NCBI GenBank assembly: GCA_009691105.1
Contig: SHVU01000007.1
Location: forward strand, 1 to 64,000
From: Rhodospirillales bacterium
GTDB lineage: Bacteria > Pseudomonadota > Alphaproteobacteria > Rhodospirillales > SHVU01
DNA length: 64,000 nt
Direction of reading: 5' to 3'
The position numbers and the translations under genes were made by a program. A model generated the notes under the pieces. It made no database searches and was not told the origin of the DNA. It was given only the letters and a program-made list of their open reading frames with translations. Below, one piece after another: positions 9,180-24,043 of this stretch (position 1 is the first letter of the stretch; the number at the start of each line of letters is the position of its first letter).

Positions 9180-10355
9180 GTGCGAAGCCGCAATTACTTC
9201 TTCACGAGCGAATCTGTTTCTGAAGGCCACCCCGACAAGATCTGCGACCGCATCTCCGATAGCGTCGTCGATCTCTTCTTGTCGCAGGACCCCTATGCGC
9301 GTGTCGGCTGCGAGACGCTGTGCACCACGAACCTCGTGGTTCTCGCCGGCGAAGTCCGCGGACCCGCGTCCATCACGCCAGCGCTCCTCGAAGAAACCGC
9401 GCGGAAGGCCATCCGCGAGATCGGCTACGAGCAGGACGGCTTCCACTGGCAGAAGTCCAAGGTCAACGTTGTCATCCATCCTCAGTCGGCTGACATTGCC
9501 CAAGGCGTCGACGCCTCCGGCAACAAGGACGAAGGAGCCGGCGACCAAGGCATGATGGTGGGTTACGCCTGCCGCGAGACCGACGCCTTGATGCCGGCGC
9601 CGATCCACTATTCGCACAAGATTCTTCGGCTCATGGCCGAAGCTCGCCACAGCGGTAAAGCGCCGAAGCTCGGCCCCGACGCCAAGAGCCAAGTGACGCT
9701 CCGCTACGAGGACGGCAAGCCGGTTGGTGCTTCCGCCATCGTCGTTTCGACCCAGCACGATCCCAGCATCGGCCAGGACGAAATCCGCGAGATCGTGCGG
9801 CCCTTCGTGACCCAGGTTCTGCCGAAGGGTTGGATGTGCGATGAGGCCCACTTCTATGTGAATCCGACCGGCCGCTTTGTGATCGGCGGTCCGGACGGCG
9901 ATTGCGGCCTCACCGGGCGCAAGATCATCGTCGACACTTACGGCGGCGCGGCCCTTCACGGCGGCGGCGCATTCTCGGGCAAGGACCCGACCAAGGTCGA
10001 CCGTTCGGCCGCGTATGCCGGGCGCTATCTCGCGAAGAACGTCGTCGCGGCGGGCCTCGCGGATCGCTGCACGATCCAGATCGCCTACGCGATCGGCGTT
10101 TCCAAGCCCTTGTCTGTCTATGTCGACACCCATGACACCGGGAAGGTCGACGAGGAAAAGCTGGCGAAGGTGCTTCAAGAGATCATGAATCTGAGCCCGC
10201 GCGGCATCCGCGAGCATTTGAAGCTCAACCGGCCGATCTATGCGCGGACCTCGGCCTATGGCCACTTCGGCCGCGAGCCCGAGGCCGACGGCGGATTCTC
10301 GTGGGAAAAGACCGATCTCGTCGGCGAGCTCAAGTCGACCTTCCGGGTGAATTGA
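9180..10355 (+). CDS. metK: S-adenosylmethionine synthetase MetK
   Basis: A 391-residue enzyme forming S-adenosylmethionine from Met and ATP. GHPDK lies at 16-20; [12 protein letters not shown], the P-loop-like [16 protein letters not shown] and DTHDTGK are also present. The GTG at 9180 gives the standard N-terminus [19 protein letters not shown] and has a strong GGGAGGA binding site about ten bases upstream (9163-9169). The earlier in-frame TTG at 9117 would add an unconserved 21-residue extension. It shares its stop region with trmB. Confidence 0.98.
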   Translation: MRSRNYFFTSESVSEGHPDKICDRISDSVVDLFLSQDPYARVGCETLCTTNLVVLAGEVRGPASITPALLEETARKAIREIGYEQDGFHWQKSKVNVVIHPQSADIAQGVDASGNKDEGAGDQGMMVGYACRETDALMPAPIHYSHKILRLMAEARHSGKAPKLGPDAKSQVTLRYEDGKPVGASAIVVSTQHDPSIGQDEIREIVRPFVTQVLPKGWMCDEAHFYVNPTGRFVIGGPDGDCGLTGRKIIVDTYGGAALHGGGAFSGKDPTKVDRSAAYAGRYLAKNVVAAGLADRCTIQIAYAIGVSKPLSVYVDTHDTGKVDEEKLAKVLQEIMNLSPRGIREHLKLNRPIYARTSAYGHFGREPEADGGFSWEKTDLVGELKSTFRVN

Positions 10356-11065
10356 CCGCCGAGCCCGCTGAACCGCTTCGCTGGTTCGGCCGTCGTCACG
10401 GCCGGCCCCTGCGTCCGGGCCGGGCGCGCCTGATCGAGGCGGTTCTTCCAGCCCTTACTTTGGACCTGCTGGCCGCGGGCCGGCTCGATCCGGCCAGCCT
10501 TTTTGCCGGTCGCGACGTATGGCTCGAGATCGGCTTCGGCGCCGGCGAGCATCTCGCGGCCCAGGCCAAAGCCAATCCGGATATCGGCTTTATCGGTTGC
10601 GAGCCCTTCGTGAACGGCGTCGCCTCGCTGCTCGCCGCCGTTGAGCGCGACGGCCTCGCCAATCTCCGCTTGTTCACCGACGACGCCCGGCTCTTGCTGC
10701 CGCTGCTTCCGGAGGCCTCGATTGCCCGCGTGTTCGTCCTGTTTTCCGATCCCTGGCCGAAGGCCCGGCATTGGAAGCGGCGCTTTATCCAGATCCCGGT
10801 CTTGGACGAGCTGGCCAGGGTCATGCGCGATGGGGCGGAGTTTCGCTTCGCCTCCGACCACAAGGGCTACGTCAACTGGACCCTGGAGCATGCCCTGGGT
10901 CACCCGGCATTTTCCTGGATGGCCGAGGGCCCGAAGGACTGGCGGGAGAGGCCGGCGGACGCCATTGCCACCCGCTATGAGACCAAGGCGCTCCGCCAAG
11001 CCGTGAGCTGCGTCTACCTCCGCTTTACCCGGCAGGCCCGCCCTGGCCCCAGCCGAAGCCCTTGA
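10352..11065 (+). CDS. trmB: tRNA (guanine-N7)-methyltransferase TrmB
   Basis: A 237-residue SAM-dependent enzyme making m7G46 in tRNA. The SAM-binding [18 protein letters not shown] and the signature [15 protein letters not shown] are all visible. The TTG at 10352 overlaps the metK stop (TTGA) and begins just before the conserved [10 protein letters not shown]; starts further upstream lie inside metK. Placement next to metK puts methyl-donor synthesis beside a methyltransferase. A terminator-like hairpin lies about 80 bases downstream. Confidence 0.93.
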   Translation: MTAEPAEPLRWFGRRHGRPLRPGRARLIEAVLPALTLDLLAAGRLDPASLFAGRDVWLEIGFGAGEHLAAQAKANPDIGFIGCEPFVNGVASLLAAVERDGLANLRLFTDDARLLLPLLPEASIARVFVLFSDPWPKARHWKRRFIQIPVLDELARVMRDGAEFRFASDHKGYVNWTLEHALGHPAFSWMAEGPKDWRERPADAIATRYETKALRQAVSCVYLRFTRQARPGPSRSP

Positions 11066-11142
11066 AATCAGCGACTTTCGAGATTACACTTCCCATAACA
11101 ACAACAAGAGCAATCGTCTCGTTGAACCGCTGGGGTTTAATG

Positions 11143-11173
11143 GGGCGGGCCGGTGGCCCGCCCTTTGTATTTT
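11143..11173 (+). terminator. Intrinsic terminator between trmB and rimP
   Basis: A perfect 9-bp GC stem (11143-11151 with 11155-11163, loop GGT) is followed by TTTGTATTTT (11164-11173). It ends 21 bases before the rimP start codon, so it either terminates metK-trmB or acts as an attenuator in the leader of the rimP-nusA operon. Confidence 0.7.
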
Positions 11174-11205
11174 GGACCATGACCGCAACGGACCATGACC
11201 GCAAC
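11174..11205. repeat. 16-bp tandem duplication at the rimP start
   Basis: The 16-base unit GGACCATGACCGCAAC occurs twice with no gap (11174-11189, 11190-11205). Each copy contains an ATG: the first (11179) is out of frame and runs to a stop at 11250, the second (11195) starts rimP. Confidence 0.95.
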
Positions 11206-11728
11206 CGACGTTCTGACCCAACGGCTGGGATCAGCGCCAAGCGAGGCTGAGGCGCGGGTCGAAAGCCTGATCGAACCGATCGCCGAGGAGCTCGGCTATA
11301 CCCTCGTCCGCGTCCGGATGATGGGCGGCCGTCACGCGCTCCTCCAGATCATGGCCGAACCGATCGGTGGTGGCGTCATGACGGTCGAAGGCTGCGTCGA
11401 GCTGTCGCGGGCGTTTTCCGAGGTGCTCGACACCGCCGATACGATCGAAGGCCGCTATACCCTCGAGGTCAGCTCGCCGGGGATCGATCGGCCGCTCACC
11501 CGTCGCACCGATCTCAACCGGTTCGCCGGCTACGAAGCCAAGTTCGAACTCAAGACTCTGCATAACGGCCGGCGCCGGTTTAAAGGCCGGTTGGTTGGTC
11601 TCGTCGGCGACGAGATCCGCCTGCGCGCCGAAGACGGCGAATTCGTCCTCCCGCTCGCCGAGTTGGCTGAAGCCAAACTGGTTGCCACCGACGAGCTCGT
11701 GCACATCCCTTCCAAAGGCAAACGATAA
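11195..11728 (+). CDS. rimP: Ribosome maturation factor RimP
   Basis: A 177-residue factor for 30S assembly. Conserved segments include the N-terminal VESLIEPIAEELGYTLVRVR and VSSPGIDRPLTR, with a C-terminal SH3-like domain ending KLVATDELVHIPSK. First gene of the rimP-nusA-ylxR-infB-rbfA-truB operon. The start codon lies in a tandem duplication and lacks a clear Shine-Dalgarno. Its stop is immediately followed by the nusA ATG. Confidence 0.95.
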   Translation: MTATDVLTQRLGSAPSEAEARVESLIEPIAEELGYTLVRVRMMGGRHALLQIMAEPIGGGVMTVEGCVELSRAFSEVLDTADTIEGRYTLEVSSPGIDRPLTRRTDLNRFAGYEAKFELKTLHNGRRRFKGRLVGLVGDEIRLRAEDGEFVLPLAELAEAKLVATDELVHIPSKGKR

Positions 11729-13336
11729 ATGAGCGAGAAAAGTCTCAGCAAGGCCGCGAAAGCCGCCAAGGCCGATAAGGCTGATACCACCGAGAAGCGC
11801 GAGGCCGTCTACTCGCGGCCCGAGCTGCTGCAGGTCGCCGAAACCGTCGCTCGCGACAAAGGCATCGAGCGCGATGAAGTTCTCGAGGCCATGGAGCAGG
11901 CCATCCAAAAGGCCGGTCGCTCCAAGTACGGCCACGAGCACGATATCCGCGCCGCCATCGACCGCGTCTCCGGGGCGATCTCGCTGACCCGCTGCCTGAC
12001 GGTGGCCGATCCGGTCGAAGACGAAGCGACCCAGATCCCGCTCATCAAGGCCCAGGTGAAGAAGCCCGATGCCGTGGTTGGCGATGTCCTCGTCGAGCCG
12101 CTGCCGCCGATCGATTTCGGCCGCATCGCCGCTCAGACCGCCAAGCAAGTCATCGTCCAAAAAGTCCGCGAAGCGGAACGCAAACGCCAGTTCGACGAAT
12201 ACAAGGATCGCATCGGCGAGATCGTGAACGGTCTCGTCAAACGCGTCGAATTCGGCAACGTCGTCGTCGATCTCGGCCGGGCCGAAGCCTTGCTGCGCCG
12301 CGACGAATGCATCCCGCGCGAGCACTTCGCCAACGGCGATCGCGTCCGCTCCTACATCCTCGACGTTCGCGAGGAACCGCGCGGCCCGCAGATCTTTTTG
12401 TCGCGGACCCATCCGCAGTTCATGGCGAAGCTCTTCGCCCAGGAAGTGCCGGAAATCTATGACTCGATCATCGAGATCAAGGCCGTGGCCCGCGATCCGG
12501 GCTCGCGCGCCAAGATCGCCGTCATCAGCCATGATTCCGGCATCGATCCGGTCGGCGCCTGCGTCGGTATGCGCGGCTCGCGCGTCCAGGCCGTCGTCGG
12601 CGAATTGCAGGGCGAGAAGATCGACATCATCCAATGGTCGCCCGATCCGGCGACGTTCATCGTCAACGCGTTGGCCCCGGCCGAAGTCGCCAAGGTCGTG
12701 CTCGACGAAGACGCCCATCGGATCGAAGTCGTGGTTCCCGATCCGCAGTTGTCGCTGGCCATCGGCCGGCGCGGCCAGAACGTCCGGCTCGCGTCGCAGC
12801 TCACCGGCTGGAACATCGACATCCTGACCGAAGCCGAGGAATCGGAGCGCCGCACCGAAGAGTTCAAGCGCCGCTCGCAGCTCTTCGCCGATGCTCTCGA
12901 CGTCGACGACGTGCTCGCCGGTCTTCTCGTCACCGAAGGCTTCTCGACGGTCGAAGACGTCGCCTTCGTGCCGATCGACGATTTGTTGTCGATCGAAGGT
13001 CTCGACCAGAACGTCGCTCAGGAACTTCGGGTTCGCGCCAATACCTTCCTCATCAAGCGCGACGCCGAACTCACCGATAAGCGCAAGGAACTCGGCGTGT
13101 CCGACGACCTCGCCGGACTCGAAGGTCTGACGCCGTCGATGCTCGTGGCGCTGGGCGAAAAGGGCGTGAAGACGCGCGACGATCTTGCCGATCTCGCCGG
13201 CGACGAGCTTCTCGAAATCGTCCCGAAAGACTCCCTCGACGCCAAGGCCGCGAACGCCATCATCATGGCGGCGCGGGCGCATTGGTTTGCCGCCGAAGAT
13301 GCGGCGGCGGCCGAAGCCCCGGCGGACAAGTCGTAG
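11729..13336 (+). CDS. nusA: Transcription termination/antitermination factor NusA
   Basis: A 535-residue RNA polymerase-binding factor. Order seen: an N-terminal RNAP-binding domain ([20 protein letters not shown] onward), S1 domain (around residues 150-215), two KH domains ([19 protein letters not shown], then [19 protein letters not shown]), and a C-terminal acidic-repeat region with two helix-hairpin-like units (about 390-525). It begins directly after the rimP stop and is followed by ylxR after ten bases. Confidence 0.97.
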   Translation: MSEKSLSKAAKAAKADKADTTEKREAVYSRPELLQVAETVARDKGIERDEVLEAMEQAIQKAGRSKYGHEHDIRAAIDRVSGAISLTRCLTVADPVEDEATQIPLIKAQVKKPDAVVGDVLVEPLPPIDFGRIAAQTAKQVIVQKVREAERKRQFDEYKDRIGEIVNGLVKRVEFGNVVVDLGRAEALLRRDECIPREHFANGDRVRSYILDVREEPRGPQIFLSRTHPQFMAKLFAQEVPEIYDSIIEIKAVARDPGSRAKIAVISHDSGIDPVGACVGMRGSRVQAVVGELQGEKIDIIQWSPDPATFIVNALAPAEVAKVVLDEDAHRIEVVVPDPQLSLAIGRRGQNVRLASQLTGWNIDILTEAEESERRTEEFKRRSQLFADALDVDDVLAGLLVTEGFSTVEDVAFVPIDDLLSIEGLDQNVAQELRVRANTFLIKRDAELTDKRKELGVSDDLAGLEGLTPSMLVALGEKGVKTRDDLADLAGDELLEIVPKDSLDAKAANAIIMAARAHWFAAEDAAAAEAPADKS

Positions 13337-13346
13337 AGGAGTCTGG

Positions 13347-13942
13347 ATGGCCGCAACACACGCCAAAGGCCGGGCGATGACACCGGGATCGCGAAAAGCG
13401 ATCCGGGGCCGTCGTCGCTCTATCACGACGTGGCAGAGCCGGCCTCGCGCCGAGCTCCTCCGCTTCGTGATCGGGGCCGATGGCGTGGTCCGGCCCGATC
13501 TGACGGGTCGGGCGACAGGTCGCGGGCTTTGGCTCGATTGCCGGCGCTCGGCTTTGGACCTAGCCCGGACCAAGAATATTTTTTCGCGTCTCGGGCGTTG
13601 CGCCGCGACCGTGCCGGCCGATCTGGCCGACCGTGTCGACGCCGCGATCGAACAACAAATGGTTGAAACGGTGGGCCTCGCGGTCCGCGCCGGTCAGGTG
13701 GCTTATGCGCCCATGACCGGCGAGACTGGCGTTCTCGTCGCGGGGGCTGGCCAAGGCCAGGCTTCGTGGACCGGGGCCGTCGTCACGCTCGAAACCGCAT
13801 CGAAAGGTGCGCGCGGGCTTGGCCGGACTACGGCCGAACCGCTATGGATCGAAGACGGAGTGTTCGCCCGGCGCTTGCTTTGCCTGGCCGGCCGTCTTAA
13901 GGACTGGCGCAACGACGCGCCGAAGTCGGCGAAAGGGTCGTA

Positions 13943-13943
<1 letters not shown>
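13347..13943 (+). CDS. YlxR-type RNA-binding protein with L7Ae-like C-terminal domain
   Basis: A 198-residue protein. The N-terminal third is a DUF448/YlxR domain ([19 protein letters not shown] and [16 protein letters not shown]); the Cys usual in the YlxR RRCIVT motif is replaced (RRRSITT). The C-terminal part (about 95-185) resembles an L7Ae/L30e fold, with [14 protein letters not shown]. This two-domain form is common in alphaproteobacteria, where other bacteria have separate ylxR and ylxQ. Start ATG 13347 has GAGGAG at 13336-13341. It overlaps infB by one base (TAATG). The function is presumably RNA-linked given the operon. Confidence 0.88.
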
Positions 13944-16528
<2,585 letters not shown>

Positions 16529-16584
16529 ACCGCGCCGCCCCCTGTTCGCCGTGACGGCGTTGTCGCCGTCCGGCCTACGACCGC

Positions 16585-17001
16585 ATGAACCGCAGTGTTG
16601 CCATGAGCCGCGAGCGACCGGCCGGACCCAGCCAGCGTCAGCTACGCGTCGGCGAAGAATTGCGCCACGCGCTGGCCCACATCATCGAGCGCGGCGAACT
16701 GCATGATCCGAGCTTGAGCGGGGTCGTCGTGACCGTGACCGAAGCGGCGATGACGCCCGATCTTCGCCACGTCACGTTCTACGTGACCAAGCTTGGCGGC
16801 GCCGCCGATATCATGTTGGTCGATGCCTTGCGCCGCGTGCGACCGTTCTTCAAGCGCGAGCTGGCGCGGCTCGTCAAGCTCCGGTTCATGCCGGAGATCC
16901 ATTTCAAGATCGACGATCGTTTCGAGCGCGCCGAACGCATCGACCGCTTGCTGCGTGACGTCGCCACCGATCCGAAACCGGAGGACGACGATGGGGCGTA
17001 A
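16585..17001 (+). CDS. rbfA: Ribosome-binding factor A
   Basis: A 138-residue KH-fold factor for 16S 5'-end maturation and cold adaptation. Typical segments are RVGEELRHALAHIIERGEL, VTVTEAAMTPDLRHVTFYV and LRFMPEIHFKIDDRFERAERID. An alternative start at ATG 16603 would drop six residues. The 3' end overlaps truB by 11 bases. Confidence 0.96.
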   Translation: MNRSVAMSRERPAGPSQRQLRVGEELRHALAHIIERGELHDPSLSGVVVTVTEAAMTPDLRHVTFYVTKLGGAADIMLVDALRRVRPFFKRELARLVKLRFMPEIHFKIDDRFERAERIDRLLRDVATDPKPEDDDGA

Positions 17002-17917
17002 AGTCAAAGGGCGGGCGCTGCACGGCTGGCTGGTGGTCGATAAGCCGTCGGGCCTGACCTCGACCGCTGTCGTCAACCGCGTCAGGGCGATGACCAACGC
17101 CGCCAAGATCGGTCACGGCGGCACGCTCGATCCGCTCGCCACCGGGGTCCTGCCGTTGGCGCTTGGCGAAGCGACCAAGACCGTGTCCTACGCCATGGAC
17201 GGCCTCAAGTCCTACCGCTTTACGGTGCGCTGGGGCGAGGAACGGACCACCGACGATAGCGAAGGCGAAGTCACCAAAACCACCGCGGAGCGGCCGACGA
17301 AGGCCGCTATCGAGGCTGCCCTTCCGGCCTTCGAGGGCGATATCGAGCAGGTTCCCCCGACCTATTCCGCGATCAAGGTCGCCGGCGAGCGGGCCTATGC
17401 TCTGGCCCGGGCCGACAAGCCGGTTGAACTACAGTCACGCAAGGTTCACATCCGGAAATTCACCCTGGACGAGATGCCTGACCCCGATCACGCCATTTTC
17501 GACGTCGAATCGGGGCGCGGCGCCTATATGCGAAGCCTGGCTCGCGACTTGGGTCGGGCCTTGGGCGTCCTCGGACATGTCGCGCAATTGCGCCGTACCC
17601 GGGTCGGCTCGTTTACCGAGGCCCAGGCGATTTCCCTGGAAAAACTGGCCGCTATCGGCCATAGTGAAGAGGTTGAGGCCCTGTTACTTCCGATCGAGAC
17701 CGCGCTGGACGACATCCCGGCGCTGGCCCTGACCGAAGTCGAGGCCCGACACCTCAAACGAGGGCAGCCTGTTCCTGTTTTGCCCGTCGTCAGTAGGTCT
17801 CCTTCGAAAGACCTGCGACAGGGCGCTGTGGTTTGTGTCATGTCCGACGGCAAACCGGTTGCTCTGGCCCGGATCAACGGCGGCGAAATTCGTCCGCTTC
17901 GGGTCCTGTACGTTTGA
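16991..17917 (+). CDS. truB: tRNA pseudouridine-55 synthase TruB
   Basis: A 308-residue pseudouridine synthase. The catalytic Asp is Asp47 in GHGGTLDPLATGVLP; LHGWLVVDKPSGLTS, PPTYSAIKVAGERAY and RGAYMRSLARDLG follow. A C-terminal PUA-like part includes LKRGQPVPVL. ATG 16991 lies within the rbfA end and has GGAGGA about six bases upstream; longer frames upstream are a rbfA shadow. Confidence 0.97.
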   Translation: MGRKVKGRALHGWLVVDKPSGLTSTAVVNRVRAMTNAAKIGHGGTLDPLATGVLPLALGEATKTVSYAMDGLKSYRFTVRWGEERTTDDSEGEVTKTTAERPTKAAIEAALPAFEGDIEQVPPTYSAIKVAGERAYALARADKPVELQSRKVHIRKFTLDEMPDPDHAIFDVESGRGAYMRSLARDLGRALGVLGHVAQLRRTRVGSFTEAQAISLEKLAAIGHSEEVEALLLPIETALDDIPALALTEVEARHLKRGQPVPVLPVVSRSPSKDLRQGAVVCVMSDGKPVALARINGGEIRPLRVLYV

Positions 17918-17953
17918 GGGTCGTTTAAAACCGAAGACGTAGAGGAGTACACG

Positions 17954-18223
17954 ATGTCGGTTCCAGCGGAGCGTAAGCGCGAACTCATTGGTGAGTTCGC
18001 GCAGAAGAACGGCGACACCGGGTCGCCCGAGGTCCAGATCGCTCTTTTGAGTGAGCGCATCAAAGACCTGAGTGAACATCTCAAAGTTCATGTCAAAGAT
18101 TTCCACTCTCGGCGCGGCCTCTTGATGATGGTCGGCAAGCGACGTCGCCTGCTCGATTACCTCAAGTCGACCAATGACGCGCGTTACGACACAGTCGTCG
18201 AGCGGTTGGGACTCAGGAAGTGA
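17954..18223 (+). CDS. rpsO: 30S ribosomal protein S15
   Basis: An 89-residue primary 16S-binding protein. The sequence from [24 protein letters not shown] through [16 protein letters not shown] to [23 protein letters not shown] is standard. Preceded by AGAGGAG about eight bases before ATG. It sits between truB and pnp, an order shared by most proteobacteria. Confidence 0.98.
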   Translation: MSVPAERKRELIGEFAQKNGDTGSPEVQIALLSERIKDLSEHLKVHVKDFHSRRGLLMMVGKRRRLLDYLKSTNDARYDTVVERLGLRK

Positions 18224-18253
18224 CGGCCCCCCTCCGGGCGGGGCAATGACGGG

Positions 18254-18270
18254 ACGCGCCTAGGGCGCGT
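18254..18270 (+). promoter_or_regulatory. Hairpin in the rpsO-pnp intergenic leader
   Basis: A perfect 7-bp stem ACGCGCC/GGCGCGT with loop TAG (18254-18270) has no following T-run. In enterobacteria the pnp leader contains an RNase III-processed stem used for PNPase autoregulation; this hairpin occupies the comparable place, but equivalence is only inferred. A weaker GCCCC/GGGGC stem lies at 18226-18244. Confidence 0.4.
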
Positions 18271-18371
18271 CGGCCGGGGCACGACGCACGCGTGTCTCGG
18301 TCTTTGGTCCGGAGCCAGCGGCGCCATTGGGGCGGCCGGGCGGGACGATGTAAGGGAAAGGACTCATCCAA

Positions 18372-20516
<2,145 letters not shown>

Positions 20517-20521
20517 CGACG

Positions 20522-20548
20522 TCGGCGCGGCCCTCCGGGACGCGCCGA
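20522..20548 (+). terminator. Hairpin after pnp
   Basis: An 8-bp inverted repeat TCGGCGCG (20522-20529) / CGCGCCGA (20541-20548) encloses a second short CCC/GGG stem. It begins six bases after the pnp stop. There is no clean T-run, so it may be an mRNA 3'-end stabiliser rather than a full terminator. Confidence 0.45.
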
Positions 20549-20558
20549 AGGTGAGCCT

Positions 20559-21308
20559 TTGGGTCGTGCCGAGCCGCTATTGATCCTGTTGCCGCCGGTC
20601 ATCGGTCATCGCGGCGCCGCGGCCCGGGCTCCGGAAAATACCCTTGCCGGCCTGCGCCACGCGGCGGCGCTCGGCGTCACCTGGATCGAGATCGACGCGC
20701 GCCTCGCCCGTGACGGCGAGGTTGTCGTTTTCCATGACAGCGATCTCACACGTATCGCGGGTCGTGCCGCCCGAATTTCCGACATCCCTCTCGCCGATCT
20801 CACGTCGGTGGATGCCGGCCGTCATTTTGGCGCGGCCTTTGCCGGCGAGACGATTCCGACGCTCGCGGCGCTCTTGGACCTCGCGACGTCACTTGGCCTT
20901 GGGGTCAACGTCGAGTTGAAGACCGATCTCGGCCGCGAGGCCGAATTGGCCCGCAATGCCCTTACCGTGATTGCGGCTGCGGCCCGGCCCGGATCGATCC
21001 TGGTGTCGAGCTTTGACGCCGTCGGGCTCGCCGCGGCCGCTCACGTGGAGCCGGCGCTACCGCGCGGCCTGATCATCGACCGCGCCGAGGACGCTCCATG
21101 CCTGGTGGCCACGCTGGGGTGTGTCTCGATCCATCTTAACCAGCGCTGGCTGGATGCAGAAACGGTCCGGTGGTTGAAGGATTCTGGTCTTCAAGTCGCG
21201 GCGTTCACGGTCAACGACCCGGCCCGCGCCCGTGTCTTGTGGGATTGGGGCGTCGATGCCGTGTTCAGCGACGTCCCGGACGTTCTTCTTGCACTGCGGC
21301 GAAACTAG
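20559..21308 (+). CDS. Glycerophosphodiester phosphodiesterase family protein
   Basis: A 249-residue GDPD/TIM-barrel protein hydrolysing glycerophosphodiesters to glycerol-3-phosphate plus alcohol. Active-site features are GHRG with His17, PENT (Glu26), the [17 protein letters not shown] stretch with His59, and VELKTD. A cytosolic type: no signal peptide. The start is a TTG at 20559; a second TTG at 20580 is possible. It follows pnp closely, but its physiological substrate is unknown. Confidence 0.85.
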   Translation: MGRAEPLLILLPPVIGHRGAAARAPENTLAGLRHAAALGVTWIEIDARLARDGEVVVFHDSDLTRIAGRAARISDIPLADLTSVDAGRHFGAAFAGETIPTLAALLDLATSLGLGVNVELKTDLGREAELARNALTVIAAAARPGSILVSSFDAVGLAAAAHVEPALPRGLIIDRAEDAPCLVATLGCVSIHLNQRWLDAETVRWLKDSGLQVAAFTVNDPARARVLWDWGVDAVFSDVPDVLLALRRN

Positions 21309-21342
21309 CGGCGGAAAATCTTCGCTGGGGGGGACTCTTCTT

Positions 21343-21372
21343 TTGTCTGGGCGCTTTCTATATGGCTATGAT
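21343..21372 (+). promoter_or_regulatory. Putative promoter of fabA-fabB-fabI
   Basis: TTGTCT (21343-21348) and TATGAT (21367-21372) with an 18-base spacer lie in the 124-base gap before fabA. Start site would be near 21379. Pattern-based. Confidence 0.4.
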
Positions 21373-21432
21373 AGAGCCAATGGAAACGCGGCCCGGACGG
21401 CGATGGTCCGGTCGAGCACGCGTTGTTTGTGC

Positions 21433-22014
21433 ATGAATTTGGGACCTTTGACCGGGCACGTCGACCGAGTGAAGAAGTCGAGTTTCTCGCGCGAAGATTT
21501 GTTGGCCTGCGCTCATGGCGAGCTGTTTGGCCCGGGCAACGCTCGGCTGCCGCTGCCGCCGATGCTGATGTTCGACCGGATCGTCCGCATTGCGGAGACC
21601 GGCGGGGCCACCGGCAAGGGCGAGGTCGCGGCGGAATTCGACATTCGTCCCGACCTTTGGTTCTTCGCCTGCCATTTCGAAGGCGATCCGATCATGCCGG
21701 GCTGTCTGGGTCTCGATGCTCTCTGGCAGCTTCTTGGCTTCTATCTCGGCTGGACTGGGGCACCGGGTCGGGGCCGGGCCCTCGGCGTCGGTGAAGTGAA
21801 ATTCACCGGCCAGATCGAGCCGACGGCACGCCTTGTTTCTTATCAGGTCGATATCCGGCGGATCGTTCGCCGCAACGTGACGCTGGGGATCGCCGACGGC
21901 CGGGTTCTGGTCGACGGCAAACAAATTTACGAAGCGCTCAATCTTCGGGTTGGCGTCTTCACGCAGGATGAACCGGCGGCGGCCGACACTTCAGGACGGA
22001 AAGGTGGAGCATGA
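21433..22014 (+). CDS. fabA: 3-hydroxydecanoyl-ACP dehydratase/isomerase FabA
   Basis: A 193-residue hot-dog-fold enzyme that dehydrates and isomerises the C10 acyl-ACP intermediate, committing it to unsaturated fatty acids. Catalytic His81 in [11 protein letters not shown] and Asp95 in [10 protein letters not shown] have the spacing seen in E. coli (His70, Asp84). ATG 21433 was chosen; the alternative GTG 21469 ([11 protein letters not shown]) matches typical FabA starts better but neither has a good binding site. Coupled to fabB by an ATGA overlap. Confidence 0.96.
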   Translation: MNLGPLTGHVDRVKKSSFSREDLLACAHGELFGPGNARLPLPPMLMFDRIVRIAETGGATGKGEVAAEFDIRPDLWFFACHFEGDPIMPGCLGLDALWQLLGFYLGWTGAPGRGRALGVGEVKFTGQIEPTARLVSYQVDIRRIVRRNVTLGIADGRVLVDGKQIYEALNLRVGVFTQDEPAAADTSGRKGGA

Positions 22015-23234
22015 AGCGCGCCGTAGTCACGGGACTGGGCATCATTTCCTGCATCGGGAACTCCAAGGACGAAGTCGTCCAGAGTCTCCGCGACGGACGC
22101 TCCGGCATCAGCTTCTCCGAGGAATACCGAGAGCGCGGATTCCGCAGTCAAGTCCACGGTCGTCCGAAGATCGATCTCGACGCCGCCGTCGATCGGCGCC
22201 TGCGGCGCTTCATGGGCGACGGCGCGGCTTACAACTATCTCGCGATGGAACAGGCGATTGCCGATTCCGGCCTCGCGCCGAATGAAGTGTCGAACGAGCG
22301 CACTGGCCTGATCATGGGCTCGGGCGGACCGTCGACGAAAAATCTCCTCATCGCGTTCGACACGGCACGCGAAAAAGGTCCCCGCAAGGTCGGGCCCTTC
22401 ATGGTGCCGCGGACCATGTCGAGCACCAATTCGGCGACGCTGGCGACGCCGTTCAAAATCAAAGGCGTCAACTATTCGATCAGCTCGGCCTGCGCCACGA
22501 GCGCGCATTGCATCGGCAACGCGCTGGAACAGATCCAGCTCGGTAAGCAGGACGTGGTCTTAGCCGGCGGTGGCGAGGAGCTCGATTGGACGATGACCGT
22601 TCTCTTTGACGCCATGCCGGCGTTGTCGGGCGGTTACAACGATCGTCCCGACAAAGCCTCCCGGGCCTTTGATACCAAGCGCGATGGCTTCGTCATCGCT
22701 GGCGGCGCCGGCGTCGTCGTTGTCGAGGAGTTGGAACACGCCAAGGCCCGCGGCGCGAAGATCTATGCCGAAATCTCGGGCTATGGCGCAACCTCGGACG
22801 GCTACGACATGGTTCAGCCGTCGGGCGAAGGCGCGGCGCGCTGCATGCGCATGGCCATGGCCGGTCTCGATCAGCCGGTCGATTACATCAATACCCACGG
22901 CACCTCGACGCCGGTCGGCGACGCCAAGGAACTCGAAGCGATCCGCACCGTGTTCGCGGAGCGCAACCGCATTCCTACGATCAATTCGACGAAGTCGTTG
23001 ACCGGCCATTCGCTGGGCGCGGCCGGCGCGCAGGAGGCGATCTACAGCCTCTTGATGATGGAGCACGGCTTCATCTCGGCTTCGGCGAATATCGAGGAGC
23101 TCGATCCGGCCGCCGCCGATATCCCGATCGCGCGCACCCGCCAGGACGGCGTTCGCTTGAATTGCGTGCTGTCGAACTCCTTCGGCTTCGGCGGCACCAA
23201 CGCGACCCTCGCGTTCACCCGCTACGAATCCTAG
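22011..23234 (+). CDS. fabB: 3-oxoacyl-ACP synthase I FabB
   Basis: A 407-residue condensing enzyme that elongates the cis-3-decenoyl-ACP made by FabA. The catalytic triad is Cys161 (SSACATSAH), His296 ([11 protein letters not shown]) and His333 ([12 protein letters not shown]). Full length for the family. fabA-fabB pairing is the hallmark of anaerobic-type unsaturated fatty acid synthesis. Confidence 0.97.
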   Translation: MKRAVVTGLGIISCIGNSKDEVVQSLRDGRSGISFSEEYRERGFRSQVHGRPKIDLDAAVDRRLRRFMGDGAAYNYLAMEQAIADSGLAPNEVSNERTGLIMGSGGPSTKNLLIAFDTAREKGPRKVGPFMVPRTMSSTNSATLATPFKIKGVNYSISSACATSAHCIGNALEQIQLGKQDVVLAGGGEELDWTMTVLFDAMPALSGGYNDRPDKASRAFDTKRDGFVIAGGAGVVVVEELEHAKARGAKIYAEISGYGATSDGYDMVQPSGEGAARCMRMAMAGLDQPVDYINTHGTSTPVGDAKELEAIRTVFAERNRIPTINSTKSLTGHSLGAAGAQEAIYSLLMMEHGFISASANIEELDPAAADIPIARTRQDGVRLNCVLSNSFGFGGTNATLAFTRYES

Positions 23235-23248
23235 ATCTCGGCGTCGTC

Positions 23249-24043
23249 ATGGCTGCGTCCCGCCTCATGGAGGGCAAGCACGGCCTCGTCATGGGGGTTG
23301 CCAACGATCGCTCCATTGCGTGGGGCGTCGCCGCAGCATTGCGTGAGGCCGGAGCCGATCTCGCGATCAGCTATCAAGGCGACGTGTTCGCGTCGCGGGC
23401 TCAACCTCTCGCTGAAACTATTGGGGCGCGTCTGGCTGTCGCTTGCGACGTCGAAGACCGCGCCAGTCTCGACCGGATGTTCGCCGAGCTCGGCCGGACT
23501 TTCGGCCGTCTCGATTTCGTCGTCCACGCGCTCGCCTATGCCGATCGCGAGGGCCTCAAGGGACGCTATCTCGATACGACCCCGGAAAATTTCCGTCGCA
23601 GTCTCGACATCAGCTGTTTCTCGTTCACCGAAGTGGCGCGCCGCGCCGAGCCCTTGATGACGAGCGGCGGTTCGCTGCTGACGCTGTCCTATCTCGGCGC
23701 CCAGCGCGTCGTTCCGGCCTACAACGTCATGGGCGTCGCCAAAGCGGCGCTCGAAATGAGCGTCAAATATCTCGCCGCCGACCTGGGGCCCAAAGCCATC
23801 CGGGTCAACGCCATCTCGGCCGGTCCCGTGAAGACCTTAGCGGGCAGCGCCATCGCCGGGGCGCGGCAGATTTACCGGGCCAGCGAGGTCAGCTCCCCCT
23901 TGCGCCGGAACCCCGGTCTCGAGGAAATCGGCCGGGCTGCGATGTATTTGCTGAGCGACCTGTCCCGGGCCGTGACCGGGGAAATCCACTACGTCGACGG
24001 CGGATTCCATGCCGTTGGCATGCCGGGTCTAGGGCGGGATTGA
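23249..24043 (+). CDS. fabI: Enoyl-ACP reductase FabI
   Basis: A 264-residue short-chain dehydrogenase-type NADH-dependent enoyl-ACP reductase, the last step of the elongation cycle. Catalytic Tyr158 and Lys165 (Y-x6-K) are in PAYNVMGVAKAAL; VANDRSIAWG forms the nucleotide loop and SPLRR plus GEIHYVDGG complete the signature. ATG 23249 lies 14 bases after fabB; frames upstream of it run through fabB. Its stop overlaps the -35 of the irr promoter. Confidence 0.96.
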   Translation: MAASRLMEGKHGLVMGVANDRSIAWGVAAALREAGADLAISYQGDVFASRAQPLAETIGARLAVACDVEDRASLDRMFAELGRTFGRLDFVVHALAYADREGLKGRYLDTTPENFRRSLDISCFSFTEVARRAEPLMTSGGSLLTLSYLGAQRVVPAYNVMGVAKAALEMSVKYLAADLGPKAIRVNAISAGPVKTLAGSAIAGARQIYRASEVSSPLRRNPGLEEIGRAAMYLLSDLSRAVTGEIHYVDGGFHAVGMPGLGRD

